Numbered from the stretch's first letter, positions 45,266 to 55,400 are shown. The stretch: DNA of 64,000 nt from Acidimicrobiales bacterium (GCA_025463985.1 JAODBM010000114.1:45643-109642); one strand, 5' to 3'. The notes: generated from the letters alone by a model not told the origin. Numbers and translations: made by a program.

Positions 45266-46006
45266 GTGGACGTTGCCGGGAAGCGCAGCTACGACGCGGC
45301 GAAGCGCAAAGCACGAGCGGCCGTGGAGCGGGATGCGACGCGGCGCAAGGTGGTGGAGGCCGCGCGTGACCTGTTCGCCAGCCGCGGCTATGTCGCGACG
45401 ACGGTGCAGGACATCGCGACCGAAGCCGGCGTGGCCCTGCAATCCGTCTACAACGCGGGTGGCAGCAAGGCCGAGCTGCTCCACCTGGCCGCCGACCTCG
45501 CGGTCGCCGGGGACCACGGCGACCAGAAGCTCGTCGCCCGGCCGGCCATCGGCGACATCGGGGCCGAGCCCGACCTGCGTCGCCAGCTCGCGATGTTCGC
45601 CCGCTTCGTCGCGACCACGATCGACCGCGCGCTGCCGATCTTCACGGCCGAACGCGAGGCGGCGGCGGTCGACCCTCGCGCCGCGGCCCACCTGCAGGAG
45701 GCCAGGTCGTTGCGGCTCGAGACGTTCCGCGGCATCGTGCGGCTGCTCGCGCTCGACCAGGCCGATGGCGTCGCAGCGACGCCGGCGGCGGTCGACGAGC
45801 TGGCCACGACCATCTGGTCGATCGCCAGCCCCGAGGTCTTCCTCCTGCAGAGCGCGACCCTCGCCTGGTCCGGCGCCGACTTCGAGCCCTGGCTCATCGA
45901 GCTCTTCACCCGCCTCGTAGCCCCCCGCCCCCCCACCCAGTCGGGCCGGCCCGGCAGATCCGGCCGGCCCGGCAAGAAGCGCCCGCCCGGCAGGTCGACC
46001 GCGTGA
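45266..46006 (+). CDS. TetR/AcrR family transcriptional regulator
   Basis: RRKVVEAARDLFASRGYVATTVQDIATEAGVALQSVYNAGGSKAELLHLAADLAVAGD. Confidence 0.88.
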   Translation: MDVAGKRSYDAAKRKARAAVERDATRRKVVEAARDLFASRGYVATTVQDIATEAGVALQSVYNAGGSKAELLHLAADLAVAGDHGDQKLVARPAIGDIGAEPDLRRQLAMFARFVATTIDRALPIFTAEREAAAVDPRAAAHLQEARSLRLETFRGIVRLLALDQADGVAATPAAVDELATTIWSIASPEVFLLQSATLAWSGADFEPWLIELFTRLVAPRPPTQSGRPGRSGRPGKKRPPGRSTA

Positions 46007-46195
46007 ACCCGCCGCGTGCGAGTTGAGTCGCCCCCACCCCCCCGCCCACCACGTCGGGCCCGTCCACCAAGTCGGGCCTGCCACCAAGACGGGCCGAACC
46101 GGCCAGTCGGGCCGCCGCCATGCGAGTTGACGCGGCCCCGCCGACGGCGCCCTGGCCTGGTCTGGCCTGGCCTGGCCTCGCCGCGTCAGCTGCCG
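45915..46195. repeat. Low-complexity tract (cccaccacgtcgggcc / ggcccggc / tggcctgg motifs)
   Basis: Iterated short words spanning the 3' end of the TetR gene and following intergenic region. Confidence 0.45.
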
Positions 46196-46498
46196 TTAGA
46201 GGCGCTCGAAGGCGACGCGGGCAGCGTCCGACTGGCGCCGCTCCTGGGCCACCGCCCACTGGCGGGTGGGACGATCCACGGCGACGGTGGTCCATCCCGG
46301 TCCGTCCTCGTCGCTGAGGTGGATCAGCAGCGTGTGCGGGTCGTGCTCGACGCGCAGGCGGTGGCGGGGGTTGACCTGCTCGTGCAGGGAACGGAAGACG
46401 GTGCCCGGCGTCGCGTCCTCGGCGACGAAGGAGGTCCAAGCGCCGCCGGCCGCCTTCGGTCGGGTGGGACGTTCGGCGTCACGAGGATCGGTGAACAT
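46196..46498 (-). CDS. Hypothetical protein
   Basis: MFTDPRDAERPTRPKAAGGAWTSFVAEDATPGTVFRSLHEQVNPRHRLRVEHDPHTLLIHLSDEDGPGWTTVAVDRPTRQWAVAQERRQSDAARVAFERL. Confidence 0.65.
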   Translation of the reverse strand: MFTDPRDAERPTRPKAAGGAWTSFVAEDATPGTVFRSLHEQVNPRHRLRVEHDPHTLLIHLSDEDGPGWTTVAVDRPTRQWAVAQERRQSDAARVAFERL

Positions 46499-46573
46499 GG
46501 GCGCGACCTTTCCGAACCGGCAGGGCCGCGCCATGGTGGCACCCGTCCCACCCGAGCGCCGTGGCCGCGCGTG

Positions 46574-47311
46574 CTAGCCGCGCTGGCGGCTCACGGCCTC
46601 GTTCACGACCCGCTGGACCGCGGCGAGATCCACGGGGTCGTCGAGCGCGAGGAACCGGATCGTCGTGGCGACCGCTCCGGTCCGCACGGTGACCGTGCCG
46701 GTGTGGAGCGCGTGCTTGGCGCCGGTCGGTGAGGTCACGACGTACTCGCCGGTCGTGTTGACCATCTGCGTGGCGCGGCTGAGGAAGCGGCCGCCCGGCA
46801 GGATGCCACCCTGGACCTTGGCGCCGAACTGGGCCCGCACCGCCCGATCCAGGCAGCTCGTCCCCGGGGGCGTCGACACGGTGGCCACGCTCCACTGCGC
46901 ATGTCCGGCGTCGACGAAGACCGTGGTGCGCACGGAGATCAACGAGCCCGGACCGGTCGGCAGATGCCCGCGGACGAGGTCGGCGCTTGCGTGGCCGGCC
47001 AACTCGGCCGCCGATCGGCTCGCCTCGGGCGGGCAGCGGAGCGCGTCGGCGCTGCTGGGACTGCTCGTACGCCACCCGCTGCCGGCCGCCGAGAGCGCGA
47101 CGTCGACCGCGTCAGCGCGTCCCTTCGGTTCGCCGCGCCCCCAGTCGGCGCCGACGCCGTTCGAGCGGAGCAGGCTCGTGGACGGACGACGGCTGAGCAG
47201 GGTCATGGCCCCGATCGAGATGATCGGTATGCACAGCGCCAGCGTGAGCGAGCGACTGGTGATCCGCGCCGACGGCGCGGACTTCTGGCGGGTCGACGAC
47301 CTCTTCGACAT
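46574..47311 (-). CDS. Hypothetical membrane-anchored protein
   Basis: N-terminal TM segment LTLALCIPIISIGAMTLL; CPPEASRSAAELAGHASADLVRGHLPTGPGSLISVRTTVFVDAGHAQWSVATV. Confidence 0.6.
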   Translation of the reverse strand: MSKRSSTRQKSAPSARITSRSLTLALCIPIISIGAMTLLSRRPSTSLLRSNGVGADWGRGEPKGRADAVDVALSAAGSGWRTSSPSSADALRCPPEASRSAAELAGHASADLVRGHLPTGPGSLISVRTTVFVDAGHAQWSVATVSTPPGTSCLDRAVRAQFGAKVQGGILPGGRFLSRATQMVNTTGEYVVTSPTGAKHALHTGTVTVRTGAVATTIRFLALDDPVDLAAVQRVVNEAVSRQRG

Positions 47312-47433
47312 CGCCTTCCATCGGCACCACCGCGCAGCAGCTGAGCCCATGGCACACGTTCGACGGGTTTCGCCGCGCATCCTCCACAGCGATCACCGCC
47401 TGGGACACCGACCAACAGCCGCTGGCGGTACCG

Positions 47434-49260
47434 CTAGCCGGCCGGGACGATGCGGGCCACGGCGCCGGAGCGCAGGCAGAGGCGCTCGCCGGGCTGCAGG
47501 CCGAACCCGAGGCGTTCGGCCCCGAAGGGGAGCGGTGTGACGGCCCAGCGCTGACCGATGGCCGGCGGGTGCGGCACGAAGTCGGCCCGTCGAGGAGCGC
47601 CGCTGCCGGTCGCCGCCCACAGCGCCGGTCGGGACGAGTCGAGCCACGAGGACCCCGGCCGGACGTCGAGCTGCAGGACCCAGCTGCCGAGCGGCACCCG
47701 GCTGGAGAGTGGCACCCAGACCACGAGCGGTCCCGACGACGCGTCCCAACACCGCCCCGCCGCCGCGGCCCGATCGACCATCAGCGAGGCCTGGCCCACC
47801 AAGCCGACCGGGCGCACGATGCCCTTCAGGCCGGGAGCGACGAGCTGCCGGCTGAGATCGTTGAAGCGCATGTCCCGCACGGCGAAGCTCATGGTGCGCG
47901 AGAGGAACGTGAAGCGGGCGAGCAGGGCGGGGGCCAGGTCCGGTCCGGCGGGCACGTCGAGCATCGAGAGGCCGGGCCGCACGCTCCGCTGCTCGCGGTA
48001 GCTCGCCACGAAGCGGTCGCGATAGGCGCGGCTGGCCCGGGGGCCGATGGACCGGGCCTGTGCGGCTTGGCCGAGGAGACCGAGCGCAACGAGCACGCCG
48101 GTCACGACGAAGGCGGTGCGGTGGCTGACGCTTCGGTCTCGTCCGGCCTCCGGCGGCCGCCGCTCCGGCCGCTCCCGCGTCCAGGTCGCCGCGAACAGCA
48201 CCGGTGCGATCCAGGCGAGATCGGCGTCGTAGCGCTGGTCAGACGCGGCCGACCAGCCGAGCAAGCCGAACCGAGCCCACGCCACCAGTACGGCGCGGAC
48301 CGAGACGACGACCACGACGATCGCCACCGCCCACCAGCCACGGTGCCCGACCACGCGCGACCACCAGGCGAGTCCGAGGCCGCCGGCAGCGAGGGCCACG
48401 GCCACGGTCAGCGCTTCTGACCCCCCGAGCTGGAGCCCGCCCACGCCGGTGCCGAGCAGGCCCGGCAGGTAGCCCCGGGCCACAGCCACGAACGGGAACT
48501 GCAGGAGCGTCGCGGGCCCCGGACGTCCGGCGCCGATGCCCGGGCTCAGCGTGCTCGTGAGCACCAGCGAACCGATGCACGGCACCGCGTAGGCGGCCCA
48601 GGCCGGCCACCGCGCCGCCAGCCCGCGCACCCGCTCAGCCGGCCCGCCCGTGGTGAACCAGGCGAGCGTGATGGCCACGACGAGCACCACGAAGACGATC
48701 GAGCCTTCTTGCACCGACAGGGCGCCGGTCAACCCCAACGTGGCGGCGAGCAGCGACCGGCGGCTCCGCCGCTCGAGCCAGCGCACGTGCCCCAGCACGA
48801 ACACGAGCGCACCCGCCGCACCGGGCACGGCGTTGAGCCCGGCCGACCACCAAGTGGTCGCGCCCACCCACAGGGTGCTGGCCCCCGTGAGCGCCACCGC
48901 GGCGAGCGCGGCCCGCCGCGAGGCCCCGAGGGCGCGCGCCAGCGGACCGACCAGCGCGAGCACGACCGCGTAGGCGCCGATCATCTCGGCTTGCGCCCAG
49001 CCGTAGCGTCCGTCGCCGGGCCGTGCCACCAGCCACGCGAGCGCCATGAAGCCAGGCACCACGTGTCCGAACAGATTGCGGGTCAGGTAGTGCCACCCGA
49101 ACCCCATCGAGCGGGCCTCGGTCAGGTTGTAGAGGTCGTCGGAGAAGAACCAGCCCCGGTTGACCAGCACGGCCATCCAGGCGCTGAGGGCGACGACCGT
49201 GACCAGCGCGGCCACGTGTGAGCGCTCGACCACGTGTCGGCGCACGCCCGCTGACCCCAT
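47434..49260 (-). CDS. Multi-pass membrane protein
   Basis: 608 aa, many TM segments; NRGWFFSDDLYNLTEARSMGFGWHYLTRNLFGHVVPGFMALAWL... resembles bacterial GT-C-like membrane proteins. Confidence 0.7.
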   Translation of the reverse strand: MGSAGVRRHVVERSHVAALVTVVALSAWMAVLVNRGWFFSDDLYNLTEARSMGFGWHYLTRNLFGHVVPGFMALAWLVARPGDGRYGWAQAEMIGAYAVVLALVGPLARALGASRRAALAAVALTGASTLWVGATTWWSAGLNAVPGAAGALVFVLGHVRWLERRSRRSLLAATLGLTGALSVQEGSIVFVVLVVAITLAWFTTGGPAERVRGLAARWPAWAAYAVPCIGSLVLTSTLSPGIGAGRPGPATLLQFPFVAVARGYLPGLLGTGVGGLQLGGSEALTVAVALAAGGLGLAWWSRVVGHRGWWAVAIVVVVVSVRAVLVAWARFGLLGWSAASDQRYDADLAWIAPVLFAATWTRERPERRPPEAGRDRSVSHRTAFVVTGVLVALGLLGQAAQARSIGPRASRAYRDRFVASYREQRSVRPGLSMLDVPAGPDLAPALLARFTFLSRTMSFAVRDMRFNDLSRQLVAPGLKGIVRPVGLVGQASLMVDRAAAAGRCWDASSGPLVVWVPLSSRVPLGSWVLQLDVRPGSSWLDSSRPALWAATGSGAPRRADFVPHPPAIGQRWAVTPLPFGAERLGFGLQPGERLCLRSGAVARIVPAG

Positions 49261-49443
49261 CGCACCCGACGCTAGAGGAGCACCCCCCGGCCCCCGCAGC
49301 TCATTCCCCGCGCCGACTCGCTCGCCGTCTGCGCTGGTCAGTCGTGCATCCAGCGCCGAGGCGCTCGCCGTCCATAGTCGGGCTTCGTCTGCCGTGGCGT
49401 CGGCCGCTGTTGCTTGGTGCGAGGGGTCGTGGTCGCTTGGTGG

Positions 49444-51198
49444 TCAGGCCGTGGGGTCAGCCTGGCTGCCCGCGCCGACGCGCTCGCCGTCCGTTGTCAC
49501 GGCTTCATGGGCTGTGGCTTCACGTGACGTGTCAGCCGCTGGTGCTCGGTGTGACATGTCCTCCGGGCTGGCGAGCAGGTCACCGAACGCGGGCGGCACG
49601 CCGGCGAGCCCGACCTCGGCCACGTGCTCGGCTGCGTCCCGCGCTCCGTCGGCGGGGTGCCCGTGACCGTGGGTGACCCGGTGCGGCAGGTAGCGCAGCA
49701 CGATGACCGCGGCGAGCACCGCGAGCACCGCCCCGACCGTGACCGCGAGGTGGACGCCGTCGATGAACGCGACCTCCGCGCCCTGGGTCAGCGGCCGGCC
49801 GATCTGCGCGGGCAGCTGTGCGGCCGTCTGCAGGGCGCCGGCGAGCGACGTGCGGGACGCGGCCCGCGCGGCAGCCGGAAGGTTGGCGGTGAGGCCGTCG
49901 ACCCGGCCGGCGTACTGCGAGGCGGCGAGGCTGCCCATGATCGCGACGCCCAGGGCCGCGCCCAGCTCGCGGGTGGCGTCGTTCATCGCCGATCCGGCAC
50001 CGGCCCGCCGTGGCGGCACCGCGGACATGATCGCCGAGGTCATCGGCGACATCGAGAGCGCCATGCCGCTGCCCAGCGGAACGAAGCAGGCGAGGATGTA
50101 CGGGTACGAGGTCGACGTTCCGATCCCGCGGAACATCAGCAGCCCGACGCCGGCGAGGAACATGCCGCTGGAGACGGCACGGTTCGCGCCGAACCGCTCG
50201 CTCAGGCGGGGGGTGAGTGGGGCCACGACGATCATGATCGGCCCCATCGGGAGGACCCGCAGCGCCGCGCCCATGGCCGAGTAGTGGAGGATCAGCTGGA
50301 GGTACTGCGTGATCAGGAACATCACGCCGAACATCGCCATGAACACCAGGACCATGCCGGCGGTGCTCGTGCTGAACGCACCGTTCTTGAAGTACTGCAT
50401 GTCCAGCATCGGCACGGGCGTGTGCCGCTCCCAGAGCACGAAGAGCACCAGCACGACCGCGCTGGCGGCGAACGCCCCGAGGGTCGTGGCGCTGGCCCAG
50501 CCTGTGGTTGGCGCCTCGATGAGGCCGTAGACCAGGGCGACGATGCCGAGGATCGACAGCCCGGCACCGACCGGATCGAGCTGGCCCTGCTCGTGGTCCC
50601 GCGACTTCGGGATGAGCAGGTAGCCAGCGACCAGCGCCAGCGCCACGATCGGGACGTTGACGAGGAAGACCGAGCCGTACCAGAAGTGCCCGAGCAGGAA
50701 GCCGCTGGCCACCGGCCCGATCGCGCCGGCGCCCCCGGCGACCGCTGCCCAGATCGAGATGGCCTTCGTGCGCTCTTCTGCCGGGAAGACGTTGACGAGG
50801 ATCGACAGCGTCGACGGCATGATGAACGCCGCCCCCGTGCCCATCAGGGCGCGGCTGGCGATCAGCTGCCACATCTGCGTCGACAGCGACGCCGCGACGC
50901 ACGAGATGAGGAACAGCACGAGCCCGAGCTGCAGCGCCCCCTTGCGGCCGAACCGGTCCCCAATGGCGCCGGTCGAGAAGAGCAGGCCCGCGAACACCAG
51001 CGAGTAGACGGCGATCACCCATTGCAGCTGCGACTCGGTGGCGCGCAGATCCCGCGACAGCGTCGGGATCGCGACGTTGAGGCTCGAGTTGCCCACCACG
51101 ATGATGAGCAGGCTCATGCAGAGCACCGACAAGATCAGCCAGCGTCGGCGATGGACGCTCTCGTCGGCGATGGGTTTCAGGGTTCGGGGGGACGTCAT
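49444..51198 (-). CDS. MFS transporter, DHA2/EmrB-QacA family
   Basis: LSVLCMSLLIIVVGNSSLNVAIPTLSRDLRATESQLQWVIAVYSLVFAGLLFSTGAIGDRFGRKGALQLGLVLF...GTGAAFIMPSTLSILVNVFPAEERTKAISIWA. Confidence 0.93.
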   Translation of the reverse strand: MTSPRTLKPIADESVHRRRWLILSVLCMSLLIIVVGNSSLNVAIPTLSRDLRATESQLQWVIAVYSLVFAGLLFSTGAIGDRFGRKGALQLGLVLFLISCVAASLSTQMWQLIASRALMGTGAAFIMPSTLSILVNVFPAEERTKAISIWAAVAGGAGAIGPVASGFLLGHFWYGSVFLVNVPIVALALVAGYLLIPKSRDHEQGQLDPVGAGLSILGIVALVYGLIEAPTTGWASATTLGAFAASAVVLVLFVLWERHTPVPMLDMQYFKNGAFSTSTAGMVLVFMAMFGVMFLITQYLQLILHYSAMGAALRVLPMGPIMIVVAPLTPRLSERFGANRAVSSGMFLAGVGLLMFRGIGTSTSYPYILACFVPLGSGMALSMSPMTSAIMSAVPPRRAGAGSAMNDATRELGAALGVAIMGSLAASQYAGRVDGLTANLPAAARAASRTSLAGALQTAAQLPAQIGRPLTQGAEVAFIDGVHLAVTVGAVLAVLAAVIVLRYLPHRVTHGHGHPADGARDAAEHVAEVGLAGVPPAFGDLLASPEDMSHRAPAADTSREATAHEAVTTDGERVGAGSQADPTA

Positions 51199-51286
51199 CG
51201 GGCTCCTCGCCATGGCGGCCGGCGGGATGGTTGTGCGGGCAAAGGGTATTCTGGCACTCAGTAACATTTCAGTTCAAGTCCTAAAA

Positions 51287-51322
51287 GAATCTGAGTTTCT
51301 ATTGGGTCATCGACTCAGATTC
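51287..51322. promoter_or_regulatory. Inverted-repeat operator candidate in MFS/TetR divergent region
   Basis: GAATCTGAGT-16 nt-ACTCAGATTC, perfect 10 bp arms; another ACTCAGT at 51256. Confidence 0.6.
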
Positions 51323-51338
51323 CGCTAGACTGCTCGTC

Positions 51339-51998
51339 GTGGATCGCACCCCACCCCCGCCGGACGCCCGAGTTGCAGGCGTCGAGCCCGCCGCGCTGGG
51401 CCTGCGCGAGCGCAAGAAGTTGCGCACGCAGAAGGACCTGCAGGCGGCCGCGCTCCGGCTCTTCGCCGAGCACGGGTTCGACCACGTGAGCACCGACGAC
51501 ATCGCCGCGGCTGCCGAAGTGTCGAAGACGACCTTCTATCGGTACTTCGACTCGAAGGAAGACGTGCTCCTCGGCGACAAGGCCGAGGCGCTGTGCCACA
51601 TGCGCGACGCGCTCGCCGGCCGGCCCGACACCGAGCCCCCCTTCGAGGCGCTGCGGGGCGCAGTCAAGGAGGTCGTCGGCCACTTCGCGCTCGACCGCGA
51701 GGCGTCTGGGCTCCGGCAGCGCCTGATGCGCGAGACGCCGTCGGCGATGGCTCGCAACCTCGAGCGGCAACGCGAGTGGGAGACGCTCGTGGCCGACTTC
51801 GTACGGCCCCGCCTCGCCCCCGGCGCGAACCGCGACCTGCTGGCCCGCGTCTATGCGGCCAACACCATGGCCACGATGCGGGCCACCATCGAGCACTGGC
51901 TCGACTCCGATGGCGCCGACGTCTCCGAGCTGCTCGACGAGGCCCTCGCCGCCTTCGCCGTCAGCGACGACCGCCGCCCCGCCCCCGCCCCGGCCTGA
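51339..51998 (+). CDS. TetR/AcrR family transcriptional regulator
   Basis: ALGLRERKKLRTQKDLQAAALRLFAEHGFDHVSTDDIAAAAEVSKTTFYRYFDSKEDVLLGDKAEAL. Confidence 0.92.
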   Translation: MDRTPPPPDARVAGVEPAALGLRERKKLRTQKDLQAAALRLFAEHGFDHVSTDDIAAAAEVSKTTFYRYFDSKEDVLLGDKAEALCHMRDALAGRPDTEPPFEALRGAVKEVVGHFALDREASGLRQRLMRETPSAMARNLERQREWETLVADFVRPRLAPGANRDLLARVYAANTMATMRATIEHWLDSDGADVSELLDEALAAFAVSDDRRPAPAPA

Positions 51999-52262
51999 CC
52001 TGAGTCGTGTTGGACGTGTTGGTGGCGCCGGTGCGCGCCGCGCGGGCCTGACCTGAGTCGGGCCGGACGTGTTGGTGGCGCCGGTGCGCGCCGCGCGGGC
52101 CTGACCTGAGTCGGGCCGGACGTGCTGGACGTGCTGGTGGCGCCGCCCGGGCCTGACCTGAGTCGGGCCGGACGTGCTGGACGTGCTGGTGGCGCCGCCC
52201 GGGCCTGACCTGAGCCCTCAGCCTGCGCGACCCCGTGCTGGATGTGCTGGACGGGCTGGACG
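51993..52262. repeat. 52-53 bp tandem repeat, 4 copies plus partial, starting on the TetR stop codon
   Basis: Units at 51993, 52046, 52099, 52151, partial 52203, each beginning GCCTGACCTGAGTCGGGCCGGACGTG. Confidence 0.92.
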
Positions 52263-52277
52263 GGCTTGCCGTGCTGG

Positions 52278-54011
52278 TCAGCGGGGGCGGTGGTCCGGGC
52301 CGGAGACAACCGTGACCTGATGGACGCCCGGGTCGTAGGTGATGTAGCCGTGGGCGAAGCGGGCGACGAGGAGCTGCCGGTCCTTCGTGATGGAGCCGAT
52401 CGGCGGCCCGAGGCGTCCACCGACGCTGCCGGTGTTCACGTACGCGGCGTAGATCGGTCCGAAGAGCGTGGAGAGGCCGGTCGGCGTGAGGTACACGGCG
52501 CCGTGCTCGAAGCTCGTGATGCCGATGCCCTTGAACGACCACGGGTCGGTGACCGGGTAGCCGAGGGGGCCGGTCGGGCCGCCGGCGGCCGCCCAGCCGA
52601 ACTCGAAGACCGGGAGCAGCACGTGATACCCGCTCGCGCTGCTGCCCCACAGGGAGCCGCCCTGGAACCGCTGGGTCACGCCCCGGCCGTCGCCGACGGC
52701 CTGCCCGTCGCCGGTCGGGTAGCCGAGGATGCCCCGCTCGGCGCCTTGCGCGGCCCACGCGAACCAGAGTGGGCCGTGCAGCTCATGGGCGCCGCTGCCC
52801 GGACTCCAGTAGATCGCTCCACCGGCGAAGGCGTTGAAGCGACCGACGCCGTCCGCGGCGGCGCTCTCGTCCGTGGTGGGCTCGCCGAGGAAGCTCGGCG
52901 CGCTGCCGAGGTCGCGCCAGTGGCGCCAGATGAAGCCGTGGACCTCGCGCAGGCCGGCGGAGGACTGCACGACCGCGCCGTCGCCGAACACGGCCCAGCG
53001 TCCGCCGCGACCATCGGGTCCTGGCCCGCCGACCAGCCCGCCGAGCGGCCCGTACTGCCCGCCGAACACCTGCCAGCGCTGCAGCACCGGATCTCCGGTC
53101 GGGAGCGTGAGGGACAAGCCGTTCGATTGCGCGTCGACCATGAAGCGATCGAGGTCGGAACCAAGCGGGCGGAGCTGCAGGGAGAAGAAGTCGGCGATCG
53201 CGGCGCGGGTGCTGTCCGCCTGCGGGCCCGAGCCGAAGTAGGCGCTGGTGTGCGACGCCCCGCCGAGAGAGATCCAGGCCTTCGGTGCGGCGGCCGTGTC
53301 GTAGACCATGCGCGTGAACGGGTAGTCGCCGAACTCGTTGTTCGTCCCGGCCATGGCGAGCAGCGGGGCGGTGTTGCGAGGCCCGAACGAGCCGCCGATC
53401 CGGAACGAGAGCACGCCCGACAGCACCGCGAACGCCCGGAAGCGATGGTCCTGATAGCCGTCGTGCAGGGCCAGCGCCGCGACGGTCGAGCCCCCGTCGC
53501 TGTGGCCGGCCGCGCCGATGGACGAGAAGTCGATGTCGCCGGGCGCATTGGCCTGCAGCCAGCCGATCAGGAACCCGAGGTCTTGCGCCTGGTTGCCGAC
53601 GTCGTTGTGCGAGGGCGAACCGGGATAGCCCGAAGCCGAGCCCGGGAAGGCGGGCGCGGCCACCACGAACCCCGCCGACGCCAGCGCCTGCAGGAGCGCG
53701 GCGTTGAACGAGGGGCCGACGTTCCAGCCGTGCGCCCAAAGGATGAGCGGCCACGGGCCGGGCAGGGCCGGCCGGTAGATCGTCGTGACGAGGGTGCGGC
53801 CGGCATGTCCGGGCACGCTGCCGCGCGGCGGCGTCGAGCGCGACCCGTCGTACGCCGTCACCTGGGACACCGCGACCGGGTAGGTGCCGACCGGTCGGGT
53901 CGGCGGCGGCGCGGAGGGCTGGCACGCCGTCAGGGCGGCGACGGACAACGCCATCGCCGCGATCCCGCCCGCCACGCGACGGAGCGGCAGCTTGGTCGAC
54001 ACGGGCGACAT
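52278..54011 (-). CDS. Lipoprotein alpha/beta hydrolase with C-terminal LGFP-type repeats
   Basis: Lipobox-like SVAALTACQPS; PLILWAHGWNVGPSFNAALLQALASAGFVVAAPAFPGS...GAAGHSDGGSTVAAL; WAAQGAERGILGYPTGD and AAGGPTGPLGYPVTD LGFP-type repeats. Confidence 0.82.
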   Translation of the reverse strand: MSPVSTKLPLRRVAGGIAAMALSVAALTACQPSAPPPTRPVGTYPVAVSQVTAYDGSRSTPPRGSVPGHAGRTLVTTIYRPALPGPWPLILWAHGWNVGPSFNAALLQALASAGFVVAAPAFPGSASGYPGSPSHNDVGNQAQDLGFLIGWLQANAPGDIDFSSIGAAGHSDGGSTVAALALHDGYQDHRFRAFAVLSGVLSFRIGGSFGPRNTAPLLAMAGTNNEFGDYPFTRMVYDTAAAPKAWISLGGASHTSAYFGSGPQADSTRAAIADFFSLQLRPLGSDLDRFMVDAQSNGLSLTLPTGDPVLQRWQVFGGQYGPLGGLVGGPGPDGRGGRWAVFGDGAVVQSSAGLREVHGFIWRHWRDLGSAPSFLGEPTTDESAAADGVGRFNAFAGGAIYWSPGSGAHELHGPLWFAWAAQGAERGILGYPTGDGQAVGDGRGVTQRFQGGSLWGSSASGYHVLLPVFEFGWAAAGGPTGPLGYPVTDPWSFKGIGITSFEHGAVYLTPTGLSTLFGPIYAAYVNTGSVGGRLGPPIGSITKDRQLLVARFAHGYITYDPGVHQVTVVSGPDHRPR

Positions 54012-54056
54012 CCTGGCACCCGAGCCCGGGTCCTCGCCCAGTGTCGTCGGTCTGGA

Positions 54057-55235
54057 TCAGACGAGCGCGTTGCCGCCGAACCCGCAGAGCGTGCGGAGGT
54101 CGGCGGCGGTCTGCGGCGGGCTGAACACGTGGCCGAACGCCCCGTGGCAGCCGAGCGCGCGCACGACCTCGAGGTCCGCAGTGGTCTCGATGGCCTCGGC
54201 CGTCACCGTGGCGCCGAGCGAGGCCGCCATGAGCAGGGCCCGGCGCACCGTCTCCTGCTGCGTCGGCGAGGCACTGATGCCGCTGGTCAGGCTGCGATCG
54301 AGCTTGATCGCCGTCGTACGGATGCCGTCGAACGTGCCGGCGGTGGCCGACCCGTTGACGTCGTCGATGATCACGCTGACGCCCTCGGTGTCCAGGTCCG
54401 CCGCCACGCGCCGCGCCCGCATCGGCATGTCGCTCAGGGCCGAGAAGGGCATCTCGACCGCGAGGCACCGGCGGGGCACGCCGGTGACGGTCAGCGCCCG
54501 CCGGAAGCGATCGACCAGCTCGGGGTCCTCGAGGTGATGGTGCGAGAGGTTGACCGACACGCGGATGGGCCAGCTCTGATCCGCCCAGGTCGCCGCCTGT
54601 CGGCACGCCGCGAACACCGACCACACCTCGAGGCCGGCCAGGCGCATGGCCCACGAGGCATCCGCCAGCGCCGCGCCCGGTGAGACCGTGCCCAGGCCGG
54701 GGTGGTGCCAGCGCAGCAGCGACTCGGCGGAGGCGACGACCCCAGTGCGCAAGTCGATCTCGGGCTGGTAGTAGAGGACGAAGCGCCCCGGGAGTCCGCT
54801 GACCTGGTAGGCGTCCCGCGGGTCGGGGCCGTCGGGCGGAGCGACGCCGTGGACGGGGCGGATGACCATGATCACGCCGGAGGGCACGCCGGGCGAGCCG
54901 CGGAGCGTGCACGCGGTGATGGTGGCATCGAGCTCGCCGCCGTCGCGCCGGCGCAGCACGGTCTGACCCTCCCAGCGCCCGCGCACGGCCAGCGTGGTCT
55001 GCATCGACCGGCGCACCGCCGGGTCCATCACCGACCAGGACGTCTGGTTGAGGGCCTGCACGAGGTCGTGCGCCGTGTCCCAGCCGAGCAGCGCGGCGGC
55101 CGCGTGGTTCGCGGCCCGCACGTCGAGCGTGTGGTCGCTGCGGATCACGCCCTCGGAGAGGGGCAGCACCGACTGCAGACGGTCCATGCCCTCGAGCAGG
55201 TCGAGGTCGGGGTCCGTCACGTTCACCGTGGTCAT
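54057..55235 (-). CDS. PAS-EAL domain protein, possibly degenerate
   Basis: FVLYYQPEIDLRTGVVASAESLLRWHHPGLGTVSPGAALADA...VSVNLSHHHLEDPELVDR...SVIIDDVNGSATAG...IKLDRSLTSGI...TAEAIETTADL. Confidence 0.85.
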   Translation of the reverse strand: MTTVNVTDPDLDLLEGMDRLQSVLPLSEGVIRSDHTLDVRAANHAAAALLGWDTAHDLVQALNQTSWSVMDPAVRRSMQTTLAVRGRWEGQTVLRRRDGGELDATITACTLRGSPGVPSGVIMVIRPVHGVAPPDGPDPRDAYQVSGLPGRFVLYYQPEIDLRTGVVASAESLLRWHHPGLGTVSPGAALADASWAMRLAGLEVWSVFAACRQAATWADQSWPIRVSVNLSHHHLEDPELVDRFRRALTVTGVPRRCLAVEMPFSALSDMPMRARRVAADLDTEGVSVIIDDVNGSATAGTFDGIRTTAIKLDRSLTSGISASPTQQETVRRALLMAASLGATVTAEAIETTADLEVVRALGCHGAFGHVFSPPQTAADLRTLCGFGGNALV

Positions 55236-55400
55236 CGCCTGGTTCAACCTCGTTGGCCAATCATCTGCCGGCCCACCAGGAGAGTGCCGGACGAACGATG
55301 AACGCGTCGTGAACACGCGTGGGGGTCGGCGGTCGCTTCGTGAGCCTCGTCGGGCACGATGGAGGGCGGCCAGCGCGGCACGTCGATGTGAGGAGACCCC

